A stretch of DNA of 22,566 nucleotides, taken from positions 1 to 22,566 of the forward strand of contig JAFAPL010001107.1 in the NCBI GenBank assembly GCA_019247135.1, written 5' to 3'. Positions within the stretch are counted from its first letter, which is position 1. Every line of letters begins with the position of its first letter. The notes under the pieces are model-generated. The model saw only the letters and a program-made list of their open reading frames with translations. It was not told the DNA's origin and searched no databases. Shown here in pieces: positions 1 to 7,167 of the stretch. The DNA is from Chloroflexota bacterium. GTDB lineage: Bacteria > Chloroflexota > UBA6077 > CF-72. Position numbers and translations under genes: made by a program.

Positions 1-67
1 CGGCGATGCCGTGTCGGCCGCACGTGCGGTGTTCCAAACAGGTGAGTACGACTACGCGTGGAACCTG
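1..67. repeat. Direct repeat copy 1 (67 bp, perfect) at the window edge
   Basis: Bases 1-67 are identical to bases 196-262. The offset is 195 bp, exactly 65 codons, so the frame is kept. Homology ends at base 68 (aag here, caa after copy 2). The pattern fits a 195-bp tandem duplication whose first unit is cut by the edge, or an assembly artefact at a contig end. Confidence 0.97.
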
Positions 68-1189
68 AAGTCGTTCGGCACCGGACCGTACATGACGCAG
101 GATTTCAAGCCAGGCGACACGCTGACGCTGGTACCGAACCCGAGCTATCGCGAACAAGGCAAGCCCTTTTTCAAGGAGATCGACGTGAAGGGCGGCGGCG
201 ATGCCGTGTCGGCCGCACGTGCGGTGTTCCAAACAGGTGAGTACGACTACGCGTGGAACCTGCAAGTGGAGTCCGCGGTCCTGAATCAGATGATGCAGGC
301 TGGCAAGGGCGACCTGGTCACCTCAGCTGGTGGTGGTGTCGAGCAGATCTTTTTCAATCAAGCCGATCCAAACGCCGAGGTGAACGGCCAACGCGGCAGC
401 CCCGACAGTCATCATCCATTCCTGACCGACCAGCGCGTGCGCCAGGCCATGGCCATCTCCATCGATCGTCAGACGATGGCGAACCAGCTCTATGGCCAGA
501 CGGGGGTCGCTACCTCCAACGTGCTCACCACGCCGACGAACCTCGCCTCACCGAACACACAGGTGGTGTACGACGTCGATAAAGCCAATCAGATCCTGGA
601 CCAGGCGGGCTACACGCGCGGATCTGACGGTGTTCGTGTCACGCCGAACGGTGTACGCATGCACGTGCTGTATCAGACGACCACCAACTCGCTGCGGCAG
701 AAAGAGCAGGACATCGTCAAGTCCGGCTGGCAAAGTATCGGTATCGACGCCGAGTTGAAGTCGGTGGACTCGAGCGTCTTCTTCTCGTCGGATCCAGGGA
801 ACGCGGATGTCTCGAATCGCTTCTCGGCGGACGCCGAGATGTTCACCTCTACCTTTGATACGCCGTTCCCGCTGAATTACATGAAGCGATTCTATGGTGA
901 GAATCCGGCCCTTGACTGGGCGCAGCAGTCGAACAACTGGTCGCCACCCAATTACGAGAAGTGGTCCGACGAGAACTTCAACAGGCTGTTCGATCAGGTG
1001 AAGACCGAAACGGATCCCAACAAAGCGGCACAGATCTGGATTCAGCTCAACGACATCGTTGTGAATGCCTTTATCTCGGTGCCGCTGGTGGATCGCAAGA
1101 ACGTGGACGCGAAAATCAAGGCATTGCAGGGGCCAAACCTGAGTCCGTTCGAGCCGTTTTCCTGGAACGTCGCGGACTGGAGGATGTAG
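2..1189 (+). CDS. Peptide/oligopeptide ABC transporter substrate-binding protein, family 5 (5'-truncated)
   Basis: This is an extracytoplasmic solute receptor of an ABC importer, SBP_bac_5 type. The family binds oligopeptides, dipeptides or similar solutes and hands them to a membrane permease. The reading frame is open at the window edge, so the signal peptide and N-lobe are missing; the GTG at 11 is only the first start-like codon and not a true start. About 395 residues remain. Typical family stretches are GTGPYM, a GGGDAVSAARAVFQTGEYDYAW segment cut here to its core, and VRQAMAISIDR, where the second lobe begins. The C-terminus is normal and ends in a TAG one base before the converging TfoX-like gene. 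A 65-codon offset in-frame duplication covers the first residues, and the first copy sits where the family does not have that segment. Ligand class cannot be decided. No permease or ATPase gene is in the window. Confidence 0.9.
   Translation, partial: GDAVSAARAVFQTGEYDYAWNLKSFGTGPYMTQDFKPGDTLTLVPNPSYREQGKPFFKEIDVKGGGDAVSAARAVFQTGEYDYAWNLQVESAVLNQMMQAGKGDLVTSAGGGVEQIFFNQADPNAEVNGQRGSPDSHHPFLTDQRVRQAMAISIDRQTMANQLYGQTGVATSNVLTTPTNLASPNTQVVYDVDKANQILDQAGYTRGSDGVRVTPNGVRMHVLYQTTTNSLRQKEQDIVKSGWQSIGIDAELKSVDSSVFFSSDPGNADVSNRFSADAEMFTSTFDTPFPLNYMKRFYGENPALDWAQQSNNWSPPNYEKWSDENFNRLFDQVKTETDPNKAAQIWIQLNDIVVNAFISVPLVDRKNVDAKIKALQGPNLSPFEPFSWNVADWRM
196..262. repeat. Direct repeat copy 2 (67 bp, perfect)
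   Basis: This copy matches bases 1-67. It lies in the place expected for the binding-protein family, after the GTGPYM segment and before the QVESAVL segment, so it is the native copy. Confidence 0.97.
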
Positions 1190-1190
1190 A

Positions 1191-1559
1191 TCAAGCTCGC
1201 GTTCTGCGCGTGGAGCCCCGCGGGCGCTTTGTCGTCTTGGGGTTCCGCGCCAGGAACTCGAGCCCGCGCTCGATCCACCCCCGCAACGCTCGATCGCTCG
1301 ACACGCCCGCGGGAGCGACGTACACCATTCCGACCATGGGTCGGCCGCTGAAGTCGAATGGCCGCACGCCTGGGTGGGCGAGGATCTCGTCCCACCCCTC
1401 CGAGCCCACCTTGACGATCAGGTCGTCCTTCAACACTCCGCAGCACATCTGGTCGTCAACCATGAACGTGATGCCGCCGAACATCTTCTTCTCCACGACG
1501 TTCGGCCGCTCGCCCAGCACGGTGCGAATCCGCTCCGCCAACGCCTCGTCGTACGCCAC
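1191..1559 (-). CDS. TfoX/Sxy N-terminal domain family protein
   Basis: This 122-residue protein has a full TfoX_N domain at about residues 3-95. Conserved pieces are EKKMFGGITFMVD, MCCGV, LIVKVG and RPFDFSGRPMVGMVYV. In enterobacteria and Haemophilus the longer TfoX/Sxy proteins activate competence genes, but stand-alone N-domain proteins like this one have no settled function. The tail (about residues 105-122) is rich in Lys and Arg, which may bind nucleic acid. The start is GTG at 1559, with no Shine-Dalgarno site; a TATTAT hexamer ends six bases before it, which suggests a leaderless mRNA. It converges on the binding-protein gene with a single base between stop codons and lies head-to-head, 18 bases away, from the amidotransferase-like gene. 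Confidence 0.88.
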   Translation of the reverse strand: MAYDEALAERIRTVLGERPNVVEKKMFGGITFMVDDQMCCGVLKDDLIVKVGSEGWDEILAHPGVRPFDFSGRPMVGMVYVAPAGVSSDRALRGWIERGLEFLARNPKTTKRPRGSTRRTRA

Positions 1560-1564
1560 GGAGC

Positions 1565-1571
1565 CATAATA
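1565..1571. promoter_or_regulatory. Possible bidirectional -10 element for two head-to-head genes
   Basis: The 18-bp gap between the starts at 1559 (-) and 1578 (+) holds one AT-rich box in GC-rich DNA. Read on the plus strand it is CATAAT (1565-1570), seven bases before the TTG start. Read on the minus strand it is TATTAT (1571-1566), six bases before the GTG start. Each matches TATAAT at five of six positions. No -35 hexamer is evident for either direction. The assignment is by position and motif only. Confidence 0.4.
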
Positions 1572-1577
1572 CGGCCG

Positions 1578-2324
1578 TTGAGCCTATCGAAATCACCAGA
1601 GGTCCTGTTTCTCGGGGAAGGGCCGCGCGCCAACTATGTGGAGGGTGCGCTGAGCAGCGCGTACCGTGTCGCGCGAGTCTACGGCAATCAGCCGCTGTCG
1701 GGCGCTGACGCGGAGCCGCGACTCCGAGAGTTCGGCCTGCTCGTGCTGAGCGACTACCGGTCTGACAATCTCACCAGCGCGCACCAGGAGACGCTAGCGA
1801 GCGCCGTCGAGCGTGACGGGCAGGGGCTGCTGATGATCGGTGGCTGGAGCTCGTTCGGCGGCCCACGCGGCAGCTACTACGGCTCCCGGGTGGCCGAGCT
1901 GCTGCCCGTCGAGATCGCCGCGACCGACGACCGCGTCAATACACCTCTCGGCACTGTTCTGGTTCCGCGGCCTGAGTCGCATCCCGCGATTCAGTCGGTC
2001 CATGGCCAGGAGTATTGCGCCGTGGTCGGTTACAACGGTGTACGTGCGAAGCCTGGGGCCACTGTTCTCATCGATGGCTACGCGCTTCGCCTCGACGGAC
2101 GAACCACGCCGACGCTCGAGCGCTCCGATACGCCTGTGCTGACCGTGTGGGAACGCGGCGCCGGGCGAGTCGCAGCCCTCGCTCCGGACATGATGCCGCA
2201 CTGGGCCGGTGGCATTCTGGACTGGGGCGACCAACGTATGACGTTGTCGACTGGCAACGAGGTCGGCCACCTCTATGTGGCGTTCCTGGTGGACCTGTGC
2301 CGCTGGCTGATGCGATTGACCTGA
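1578..2324 (+). CDS. Class I glutamine-amidotransferase-like protein (putative GATase1-like family)
   Basis: This 248-residue protein resembles the putative glutamine amidotransferase family with a flavodoxin-like class I GATase fold. Visible pieces are EVLFLGEGP near the N-terminus, GLLVLSDYRSDNL, and the diagnostic GLLMIGGWSSFGGPRGSYYGS followed by VAELLPVEI. Late in the protein WERGAGRVAALAPDMMPHWAGG matches the family's closing segment. I see no GxCxG nucleophile elbow, so glutaminase activity is doubtful; such proteins may only bind a ligand or partner. The frame stays open upstream into the TfoX-like gene, but homology begins at about 1599, and TTG at 1578 is the only reasonable start between them. 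Its end overlaps the proposed kinase start by 28 bases, implying translational coupling. The biological role is unknown. Confidence 0.8.
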   Translation: MSLSKSPEVLFLGEGPRANYVEGALSSAYRVARVYGNQPLSGADAEPRLREFGLLVLSDYRSDNLTSAHQETLASAVERDGQGLLMIGGWSSFGGPRGSYYGSRVAELLPVEIAATDDRVNTPLGTVLVPRPESHPAIQSVHGQEYCAVVGYNGVRAKPGATVLIDGYALRLDGRTTPTLERSDTPVLTVWERGAGRVAALAPDMMPHWAGGILDWGDQRMTLSTGNEVGHLYVAFLVDLCRWLMRLT

Positions 2325-3886
2325 AGCGCAACCTGACGCGGTCGCCAGTGATCGGCTATGCCGCGGCGCTCGTGGCCGTGGCACTGGTGAGCCTGTTCAT
2401 CGGCTTCGTCCTCGGGCAGGTCAACCTGGCCAACGCTTCGATGTTGTACCTGCTGGCCGTGCTGGCGACGGCGGTCGGGTTTGGGCGCGGTCCGGCCATT
2501 TTCGCATCCATCAGCGCGTTCCTGATCTTCGATTACTTCTTTGTCGAGCCGCATCACCAGTTGTCTGTTGCGGATCCTGAAGAGTGGGTCTCACTACTGT
2601 TCTTTTTATTAACCGCGACCGTAACCGGCCAATTGGCAGCCGGTCAGCGGCAGCGGGCGCATGAAGCCCAACAGCGTGAGCGCGAGGCCGTCGTGCTGTA
2701 TGACGTGGTGCGCTTGCTTGGCGAAGGTGACTCCAAGCAGGTGCTGGAGAGTGTCGCTGAGCGGTTGCGCGCGGAGCTCCAGCTGGACGGGGTGGGAATC
2801 GAGTTGTGGGGGCCTGACGGTCGGAGCTCGTGGGTTTCGAGTGGCGATCCTGTTGGGCTCGCAGGCTTGCGCGATGCGGACAACGCCACACGAGTCCTCC
2901 AGGGTGGGCGAGTGACGTCCGATGGTGCGCATGCCGCGCCGGGGCGTTGGGTGCGTATCGTCCGTTCGTCGAACACTGCCATTCGTCAGGACGTTCGTCG
3001 CGTGCCGGTCCGGGTGCTTGAAAAGCGTGTCGGATCATTGTTGCTGGTTGGCAGTGCGGACGCATTCGACCCGGTCAACGATCGCCTGGTTTCCGCCGCG
3101 GCGGCGCAGATCGGGCTCGCGCACGAGCGGGCGCGGCTGCGGACGGAAGCAACCGAGGCAGAGATCCTGCGTCGCACCGACCAGCTACGGGCCGCTCTGT
3201 TGAGCGCGGTCTCGCATGATCTGCGCACGCCCCTGGCGACGATCATGGCCTCAGCCGGCAGTTTGCGTCAACAGGACGTGCCGTGGACCGATGAGGAGCG
3301 CCAGGGTTTTGCGCAAGCGATCGAGGAAGAAGCCGACCACCTGAATCACCTGGTCGGGAACCTGCTGGATCTCTCACGCATCGAAGCTGGCAGCTTGCGA
3401 CCGCAAAAAAGCTGGCAAGATCTGGCGACCCTGGTCGAAGACGTTCTCGATCGACTCAAACTGGTCACGCACGAGCACCACCTGCGCATCGCGATACCCG
3501 AGGATCTTCCACCATTGTGGCTCGATCCGGTGGAGATTGGGGAAGTGATATACAACCTGGTCGAAAATGCCGCGAAATATGCGCCCGTGGGTACGGAAAT
3601 CAGTATCAGCGCTCGGCCGGAGGCTGGCCACGTGGCGGTGAGCGTGGGGGATCGTGGTCCGGGTATCGCGCCGACAGCCTTGCCACGCATCTTCGAGCCG
3701 TTCTTCCGCGTGAGCGACGGGCGGCCGCGGCCGCATGGCCTTGGGCTTGGCCTGGCCATCGTCAAAGGCGTGGTCGAAGCGCACGACGGACAGGTGCGAG
3801 CGGAGAATCGAGCTGGAGGTGGAGCGCGCTTGACATTTACACTCCCGCGGACGGGCGCCCCCACCGAAATGGTACCGGTGCCATGA
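2297..3886 (+). CDS. KdpD-like membrane sensor histidine kinase (DUF4118-GAF-HisKA-HATPase)
   Basis: This 529-residue kinase should autophosphorylate and pass the phosphate to a response regulator. The N-terminal part (about residues 18-110) is a four-helix DUF4118 membrane domain as in the C-terminal half of KdpD, including the FDYFFVEP signature. A GAF-like region follows (about 130-285), then the H-box SHDLRTP with phosphoacceptor His about 307. The N-box is YNLVENAAKYAP (Asn about 424), then DRGPGI, FEPFFR and GLGLGLAIVKG. Unlike KdpD it has no N-terminal sensor and Usp domains, and no response regulator or kdpABC lies nearby, so the signal is unknown. I chose GTG at 2297 because Lys and Arg residues precede the first helix and GGTGG lies upstream; GTG at 2348 is an alternative. 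The frame extends upstream inside the previous gene, but that part is not protein-like. It overlaps the next gene by ATGA. Confidence 0.9.
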   Translation: MPLADAIDLKRNLTRSPVIGYAAALVAVALVSLFIGFVLGQVNLANASMLYLLAVLATAVGFGRGPAIFASISAFLIFDYFFVEPHHQLSVADPEEWVSLLFFLLTATVTGQLAAGQRQRAHEAQQREREAVVLYDVVRLLGEGDSKQVLESVAERLRAELQLDGVGIELWGPDGRSSWVSSGDPVGLAGLRDADNATRVLQGGRVTSDGAHAAPGRWVRIVRSSNTAIRQDVRRVPVRVLEKRVGSLLLVGSADAFDPVNDRLVSAAAAQIGLAHERARLRTEATEAEILRRTDQLRAALLSAVSHDLRTPLATIMASAGSLRQQDVPWTDEERQGFAQAIEEEADHLNHLVGNLLDLSRIEAGSLRPQKSWQDLATLVEDVLDRLKLVTHEHHLRIAIPEDLPPLWLDPVEIGEVIYNLVENAAKYAPVGTEISISARPEAGHVAVSVGDRGPGIAPTALPRIFEPFFRVSDGRPRPHGLGLGLAIVKGVVEAHDGQVRAENRAGGGARLTFTLPRTGAPTEMVPVP

Positions 3887-5166
3887 CGCGAGCCGCCGAC
3901 CAGAGAAGAGTTTTCGAGCTTCTCGAACAAGACGACGAGGCGTCGCAACAGCTGCTGTGCGACCTGGTGCGCGTCCCGAGCCTCGGTGGCTCGGACGGTG
4001 AGATCGCAATCCAGCACACACTGGCGCAGCTGTTGGAAGCCGAGGGCCTCGAAACCGACCACTGGCAGCTCCCGCTCGAATCTCTCGTTTCTGAGAGCGA
4101 CTTTCCCGGCGTCGAAGTCCCACGCCGGGAAGCCTGGGGGCTCGTCGGCCGTCTGCGCGGCCGTGGTGGCGGGCGGAGTCTGATGCTCAACGCCCACGTC
4201 GACGTAGTCCCGCCCGGCGACGTCGCTGCCTGGCAGCACGATCCGTTCTCCGGATACGTGCAACAGGGCAATGTGTACGGCCGCGGTGCATGCGACATGA
4301 AAGGCGGCCTCGTGTCTGCCTTCGCCGCCGTTCGCGCGATCCGCCGGGCAGGCGTCGCACTGAAGGGCGACCTCCTGCTGGCGTGCGTAGTCGGCGAGGA
4401 AGACGGAGGTCTCGGGACCTATGGTCTGCTCCGGCGCGGCTGGCGAGCGGACGCATGCGTTGTTCCCGAACCGACAAGCCTGGACCTTGTGCCCGCCAAT
4501 GCAGGTGCGCTGACGTTTCGACTGCGCGTACGCGGTCGCGCCACGCATGCTTCGCGTCGGATGGAGGGCGTGAGCGCAGTGGAGTGTTTCTGGCCTGTGT
4601 TTGACGCGCTACGGCAACTGGAGCGGGAGCGAAACTGTGACGTCGATCCGCTCATGCGTCGCTGGAGTCTGCCGTACGCTCTGTCAGTCGGTACCGTTCA
4701 CTCCGGTGACTGGGCCTCATCCGTACCAGATTTGCTGGTCGCGGAAGGGCGCCTCGGGGTTGCGCTCGACGAATCGATCGATCAGGCGCGCCGAGCACTG
4801 GAGTCCGCGGTCGCTCATGCCTCCGGCCGCGTCGCATGGCTGCGGGACCACCCTGTCGAAGTCGAATGGTGGGGTGGTCAGTTCGCGTCCGGTCGCCTCG
4901 CACGAGACAGTGACCTTCTGGAACGCGTTCGCGCGGCGCACCTCGTCGCAGCCAATTCTTCTCAGACGCCGGCCGTCTGGGGCGCGCCGTACGGCAGCGA
5001 CCTCCGTCTCCTCACCGGACTGGGCAATATTCCGACCCTGCACTACGGTCCCGGTGATGCCGCCCATGCGCATGCCCCGAACGAATTCGTCGCATGGGAG
5101 GAAGTGACAACGGCTGCACGCACGCTGGCCGTAGTTGCGCTCGACGTGACCGGCACGGACAATTGA
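3883..5166 (+). CDS. M20 family zinc metallopeptidase/deacylase (ArgE/DapE type)
   Basis: This 427-residue cytoplasmic enzyme belongs to the M20 family, which hydrolyses N-acyl amino acids, succinyl-diaminopimelate or small peptides with two metal ions. All expected residues are visible: AHVDVVPPGD (His105, Asp107), GRGACDMKGG (Asp138, bridging), GEEDGG (Glu172-Glu173, base and ligand), PEPT just after, and a C-terminal HAHAPNE (His397). The dimerisation lid is the THASRRMEGVSA region in the middle. Length is usual for the family. The start ATG overlaps the kinase stop as ATGA, so translation is probably coupled. The substrate cannot be told from sequence; ArgE, DapE and carboxypeptidase functions are all possible. 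The peptide-transport fragment and M19 dipeptidase in the window make peptide or acyl-amino-acid breakdown plausible. Confidence 0.9.
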   Translation: MTRAADQRRVFELLEQDDEASQQLLCDLVRVPSLGGSDGEIAIQHTLAQLLEAEGLETDHWQLPLESLVSESDFPGVEVPRREAWGLVGRLRGRGGGRSLMLNAHVDVVPPGDVAAWQHDPFSGYVQQGNVYGRGACDMKGGLVSAFAAVRAIRRAGVALKGDLLLACVVGEEDGGLGTYGLLRRGWRADACVVPEPTSLDLVPANAGALTFRLRVRGRATHASRRMEGVSAVECFWPVFDALRQLERERNCDVDPLMRRWSLPYALSVGTVHSGDWASSVPDLLVAEGRLGVALDESIDQARRALESAVAHASGRVAWLRDHPVEVEWWGGQFASGRLARDSDLLERVRAAHLVAANSSQTPAVWGAPYGSDLRLLTGLGNIPTLHYGPGDAAHAHAPNEFVAWEEVTTAARTLAVVALDVTGTDN

Positions 5167-5171
5167 CCAGC

Positions 5172-6023
5172 ATGGCGGACGTACGTGTCACCGCGTTGAA
5201 CTTCTATCCTGTAAAGTCGTGCGCGGGTACGCCGCTGCCCCGGGCGACGATTGGAGCACGCGGCATTCTCCATGATCGTGAATTCATGGTTGTGGAGCCA
5301 AACGGCGAATTCGTCACACAACGCGAGCTGCCACGCCTGGCACTGATACATCCAACGTTCGACGGGCGGATTCTGCACCTGAACGCGACAGAGATGCCGC
5401 CGCTGGTTGTTCCAGGAGTAAAAGCGGGAACGCGCCGAAACGTGGTCGTGTGGCGCGATACAGTCACCGCCGTCGATCAGGGCGATGATGTGGCGGAGTG
5501 GCTCAGCACGTTTCTACGGCATGCGGTGCGGCTCGTGCGCATGCCGCATGACACCTTCCGACAGGTCGACCAGCAGTTCGCGCCCCGAGCCACCGATCAG
5601 GTTGGATTCGCGGATGGGTATCCGATCTTGCTGATCTCAGAGGAGTCGTTGGAAGATCTGAATACGCGGTTGGCCACGCCGCTGCCGATGAACCGGTTTC
5701 GTCCGAACATCGTCGTGCGCGGAATGAATGCACCCTTCGCCGAAGACCTGTGGGCCGAAGTACGAATTGGCGAGGTGACCTTCGACGTCGTGAAAGCCTG
5801 CGCGCGTTGCGTCACCACGACCGTGAACCAGGACACCGCGGAGCGTGGATCCGAACCACTGGTGACCCTGACGACGTATCGACGGATTCCCCGCGGCGTA
5901 CTCTTCGGACAGAATCTCATCCACTCCACCCAGGGGGCGATCTCAATTGGGGATCCGCTCACCGTGCTGCGCTACGCCGAGAGCGCTGAACAGAGCCGGG
6001 CGACCTCCTCTTCAGTGTTGTAG
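5172..6023 (+). CDS. MOSC domain protein with MOSC_N beta-barrel
   Basis: This 283-residue protein has an N-terminal MOSC beta-barrel domain (LNFYPVKSCAGTPL at about residues 7-20) and a C-terminal MOSC domain. The key segment KACARCVTTTVNQDT contains Cys210 and Cys213; in this family a Cys here is linked to binding or sulfur handling of the molybdenum cofactor. Related proteins include the C-terminal half of eukaryotic molybdenum cofactor sulfurase and the mARC and YcbX reductases. The ATG at 5172 follows the M20 stop by five bases, so it is probably the last gene of the same transcript; TTG at 5163 is a weaker alternative. The 3' end overlaps the converging class V enzyme gene by 52 bases. 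A cofactor role for the nearby molybdenum hydroxylase is an inference from proximity. Confidence 0.9.
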   Translation: MADVRVTALNFYPVKSCAGTPLPRATIGARGILHDREFMVVEPNGEFVTQRELPRLALIHPTFDGRILHLNATEMPPLVVPGVKAGTRRNVVVWRDTVTAVDQGDDVAEWLSTFLRHAVRLVRMPHDTFRQVDQQFAPRATDQVGFADGYPILLISEESLEDLNTRLATPLPMNRFRPNIVVRGMNAPFAEDLWAEVRIGEVTFDVVKACARCVTTTVNQDTAERGSEPLVTLTTYRRIPRGVLFGQNLIHSTQGAISIGDPLTVLRYAESAEQSRATSSSVL

Positions 6024-7135
6024 TAGTGCACCGACGCGCGCACGACCTTGTCCAGTTGCCGCTCGTCCATGTCCAGCATCGTCGATGCGCGCGATGACGT
6101 GGTTACATTGATTTGCTGCGCCGCGAGCTTCCGCTTGATGTCCTCCGGCGAGTGGGTCTCCATCGTAAATGTGACGATACCGCAGCGTTGTCGTCCGCGA
6201 TCGTGCACGCTGACTCCAGGTAAACGCGAGAGCTCGCCGCGCAGGTGCTCCGCGAGGTCCGTCACTCGCTGCTGAATTGAGTCCAGTCCAACGTCGAGCG
6301 CGTACCGCGCGGCGACGCCCAGACCAATCTTGCCTGCAACGTTGCTCTCCCAGGCCTCGAACCGCCGCGCATCCTCTCGAATCACGTACTGATCCGGCTG
6401 GGTCCACTCCGCCGCGTGGAGGTCGAGGAAAGGTGGCTCCAGTTGCTGGATCAAGGAGCGCCGAACGTACAGGAATCCAGTTCCGCGTGGACCGCGTAAA
6501 TATTTGCGGCCAGTGCCGGAGAGTATGTCGCAGTGCACGTCGTCCACCTGCGTGAAAAGCTGTCCCACCGACTGACAGGCGTCCAGCAGGAATGGAACCT
6601 TCCATTCACGCGCGACCTGACCGATCGCAGCCGCCGGATTCACCAATCCGCCATTCGTCGGTACATGCGTGATGCTCACCAGCTTGACGCGTGCATCCAT
6701 CATGCTCCTGAGCCCGTCAACGGAAACCTGCCCTGTCGGATCGTTCGGTATCGCCTCGACGCGGGCTCCGGTCCGCCTGGCAACTTGCAGGTAGGCAATG
6801 TAGTTGCTTGCGTACTCCGCACGCGCCGTGAGAATGCGGTCTCCCGGCTCGAGGTGGATCGAATAGAACGCCATGTCCCACGCGCGCGTGGCGTTCTCGA
6901 CCAGCGCGATCTCGTCAGGTGCACACCCAAGCAGCTGGGCCAGCGCGGCGTACGTATCCTCGATGGCTTGCTGCGCCGCGTCGGCTGCCTCGTAGCCGCC
7001 GATGTGCGCCTCGAGCCGCAGGTGCCCGACGACGGCGTCCAGCACCGGGCGCGGCATTAGCGCCGCGCCGGCGTTGTTGAAGTGCACCACCTCGGCGCAG
7101 CCCGGGGTGTCCGCGCGCAGGCGCCCAACGTCCAT
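5972..7135 (-). CDS. Class V aminotransferase-fold PLP enzyme (cysteine desulfurase/epimerase-like)
   Basis: This 387-residue protein is a fold-type I PLP enzyme of aminotransferase class V. HFNNAGAALMP near residue 20 is the family start, DACQSVGQ carries the PLP-ring Asp, and SGTGRKYLRGPRGTG carries the internal aldimine Lys at about 211. RASVHYYNTEEEV is the usual C-terminal domain ending. In cysteine desulfurases of SufS type a catalytic Cys sits about 25 residues before that segment; here the loop reads TTSSRASTML without a Cys, so classical desulfurase activity is doubtful. Isopenicillin-N-epimerase-like, lyase or aminotransferase activity are alternatives. The ATG at 7135 is preferred; the codon before it is a TTG. 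It lies 32 bases after the stop of the membrane protein gene, likely in one transcript, and overlaps the MOSC gene tail-to-tail. Confidence 0.88.
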   Translation of the reverse strand: MDVGRLRADTPGCAEVVHFNNAGAALMPRPVLDAVVGHLRLEAHIGGYEAADAAQQAIEDTYAALAQLLGCAPDEIALVENATRAWDMAFYSIHLEPGDRILTARAEYASNYIAYLQVARRTGARVEAIPNDPTGQVSVDGLRSMMDARVKLVSITHVPTNGGLVNPAAAIGQVAREWKVPFLLDACQSVGQLFTQVDDVHCDILSGTGRKYLRGPRGTGFLYVRRSLIQQLEPPFLDLHAAEWTQPDQYVIREDARRFEAWESNVAGKIGLGVAARYALDVGLDSIQQRVTDLAEHLRGELSRLPGVSVHDRGRQRCGIVTFTMETHSPEDIKRKLAAQQINVTTSSRASTMLDMDERQLDKVVRASVHYYNTEEEVARLCSALSA

Positions 7136-7167
7136 CAAGCACTCAGCTGACCGCTGACGGCCGATTG

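Noticed and set aside
1374..1577. N-terminal extension of the amidotransferase-like frame
   Set aside because: It is antisense to the TfoX-like gene, which has clear conserved motifs; homology of the amidotransferase frame begins only at about 1599.
3721..3737. GCGGCCGC-type tandem palindrome
   Set aside because: It lies inside the kinase ATP lid, where high GC and Arg/Pro codons give it by chance; there is no regulatory context.
3830..3835. Perfect TTGACA (-35-like) inside the end of the kinase gene, ahead of the M20 gene
   Set aside because: At 17 bases downstream the sequence is GC-rich with no -10 box, and the M20 start overlaps the kinase stop.
3346..4548. 400-codon open frame antisense to the kinase and M20 genes
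   Set aside because: It crosses two well-supported genes and has no domain-like segment.
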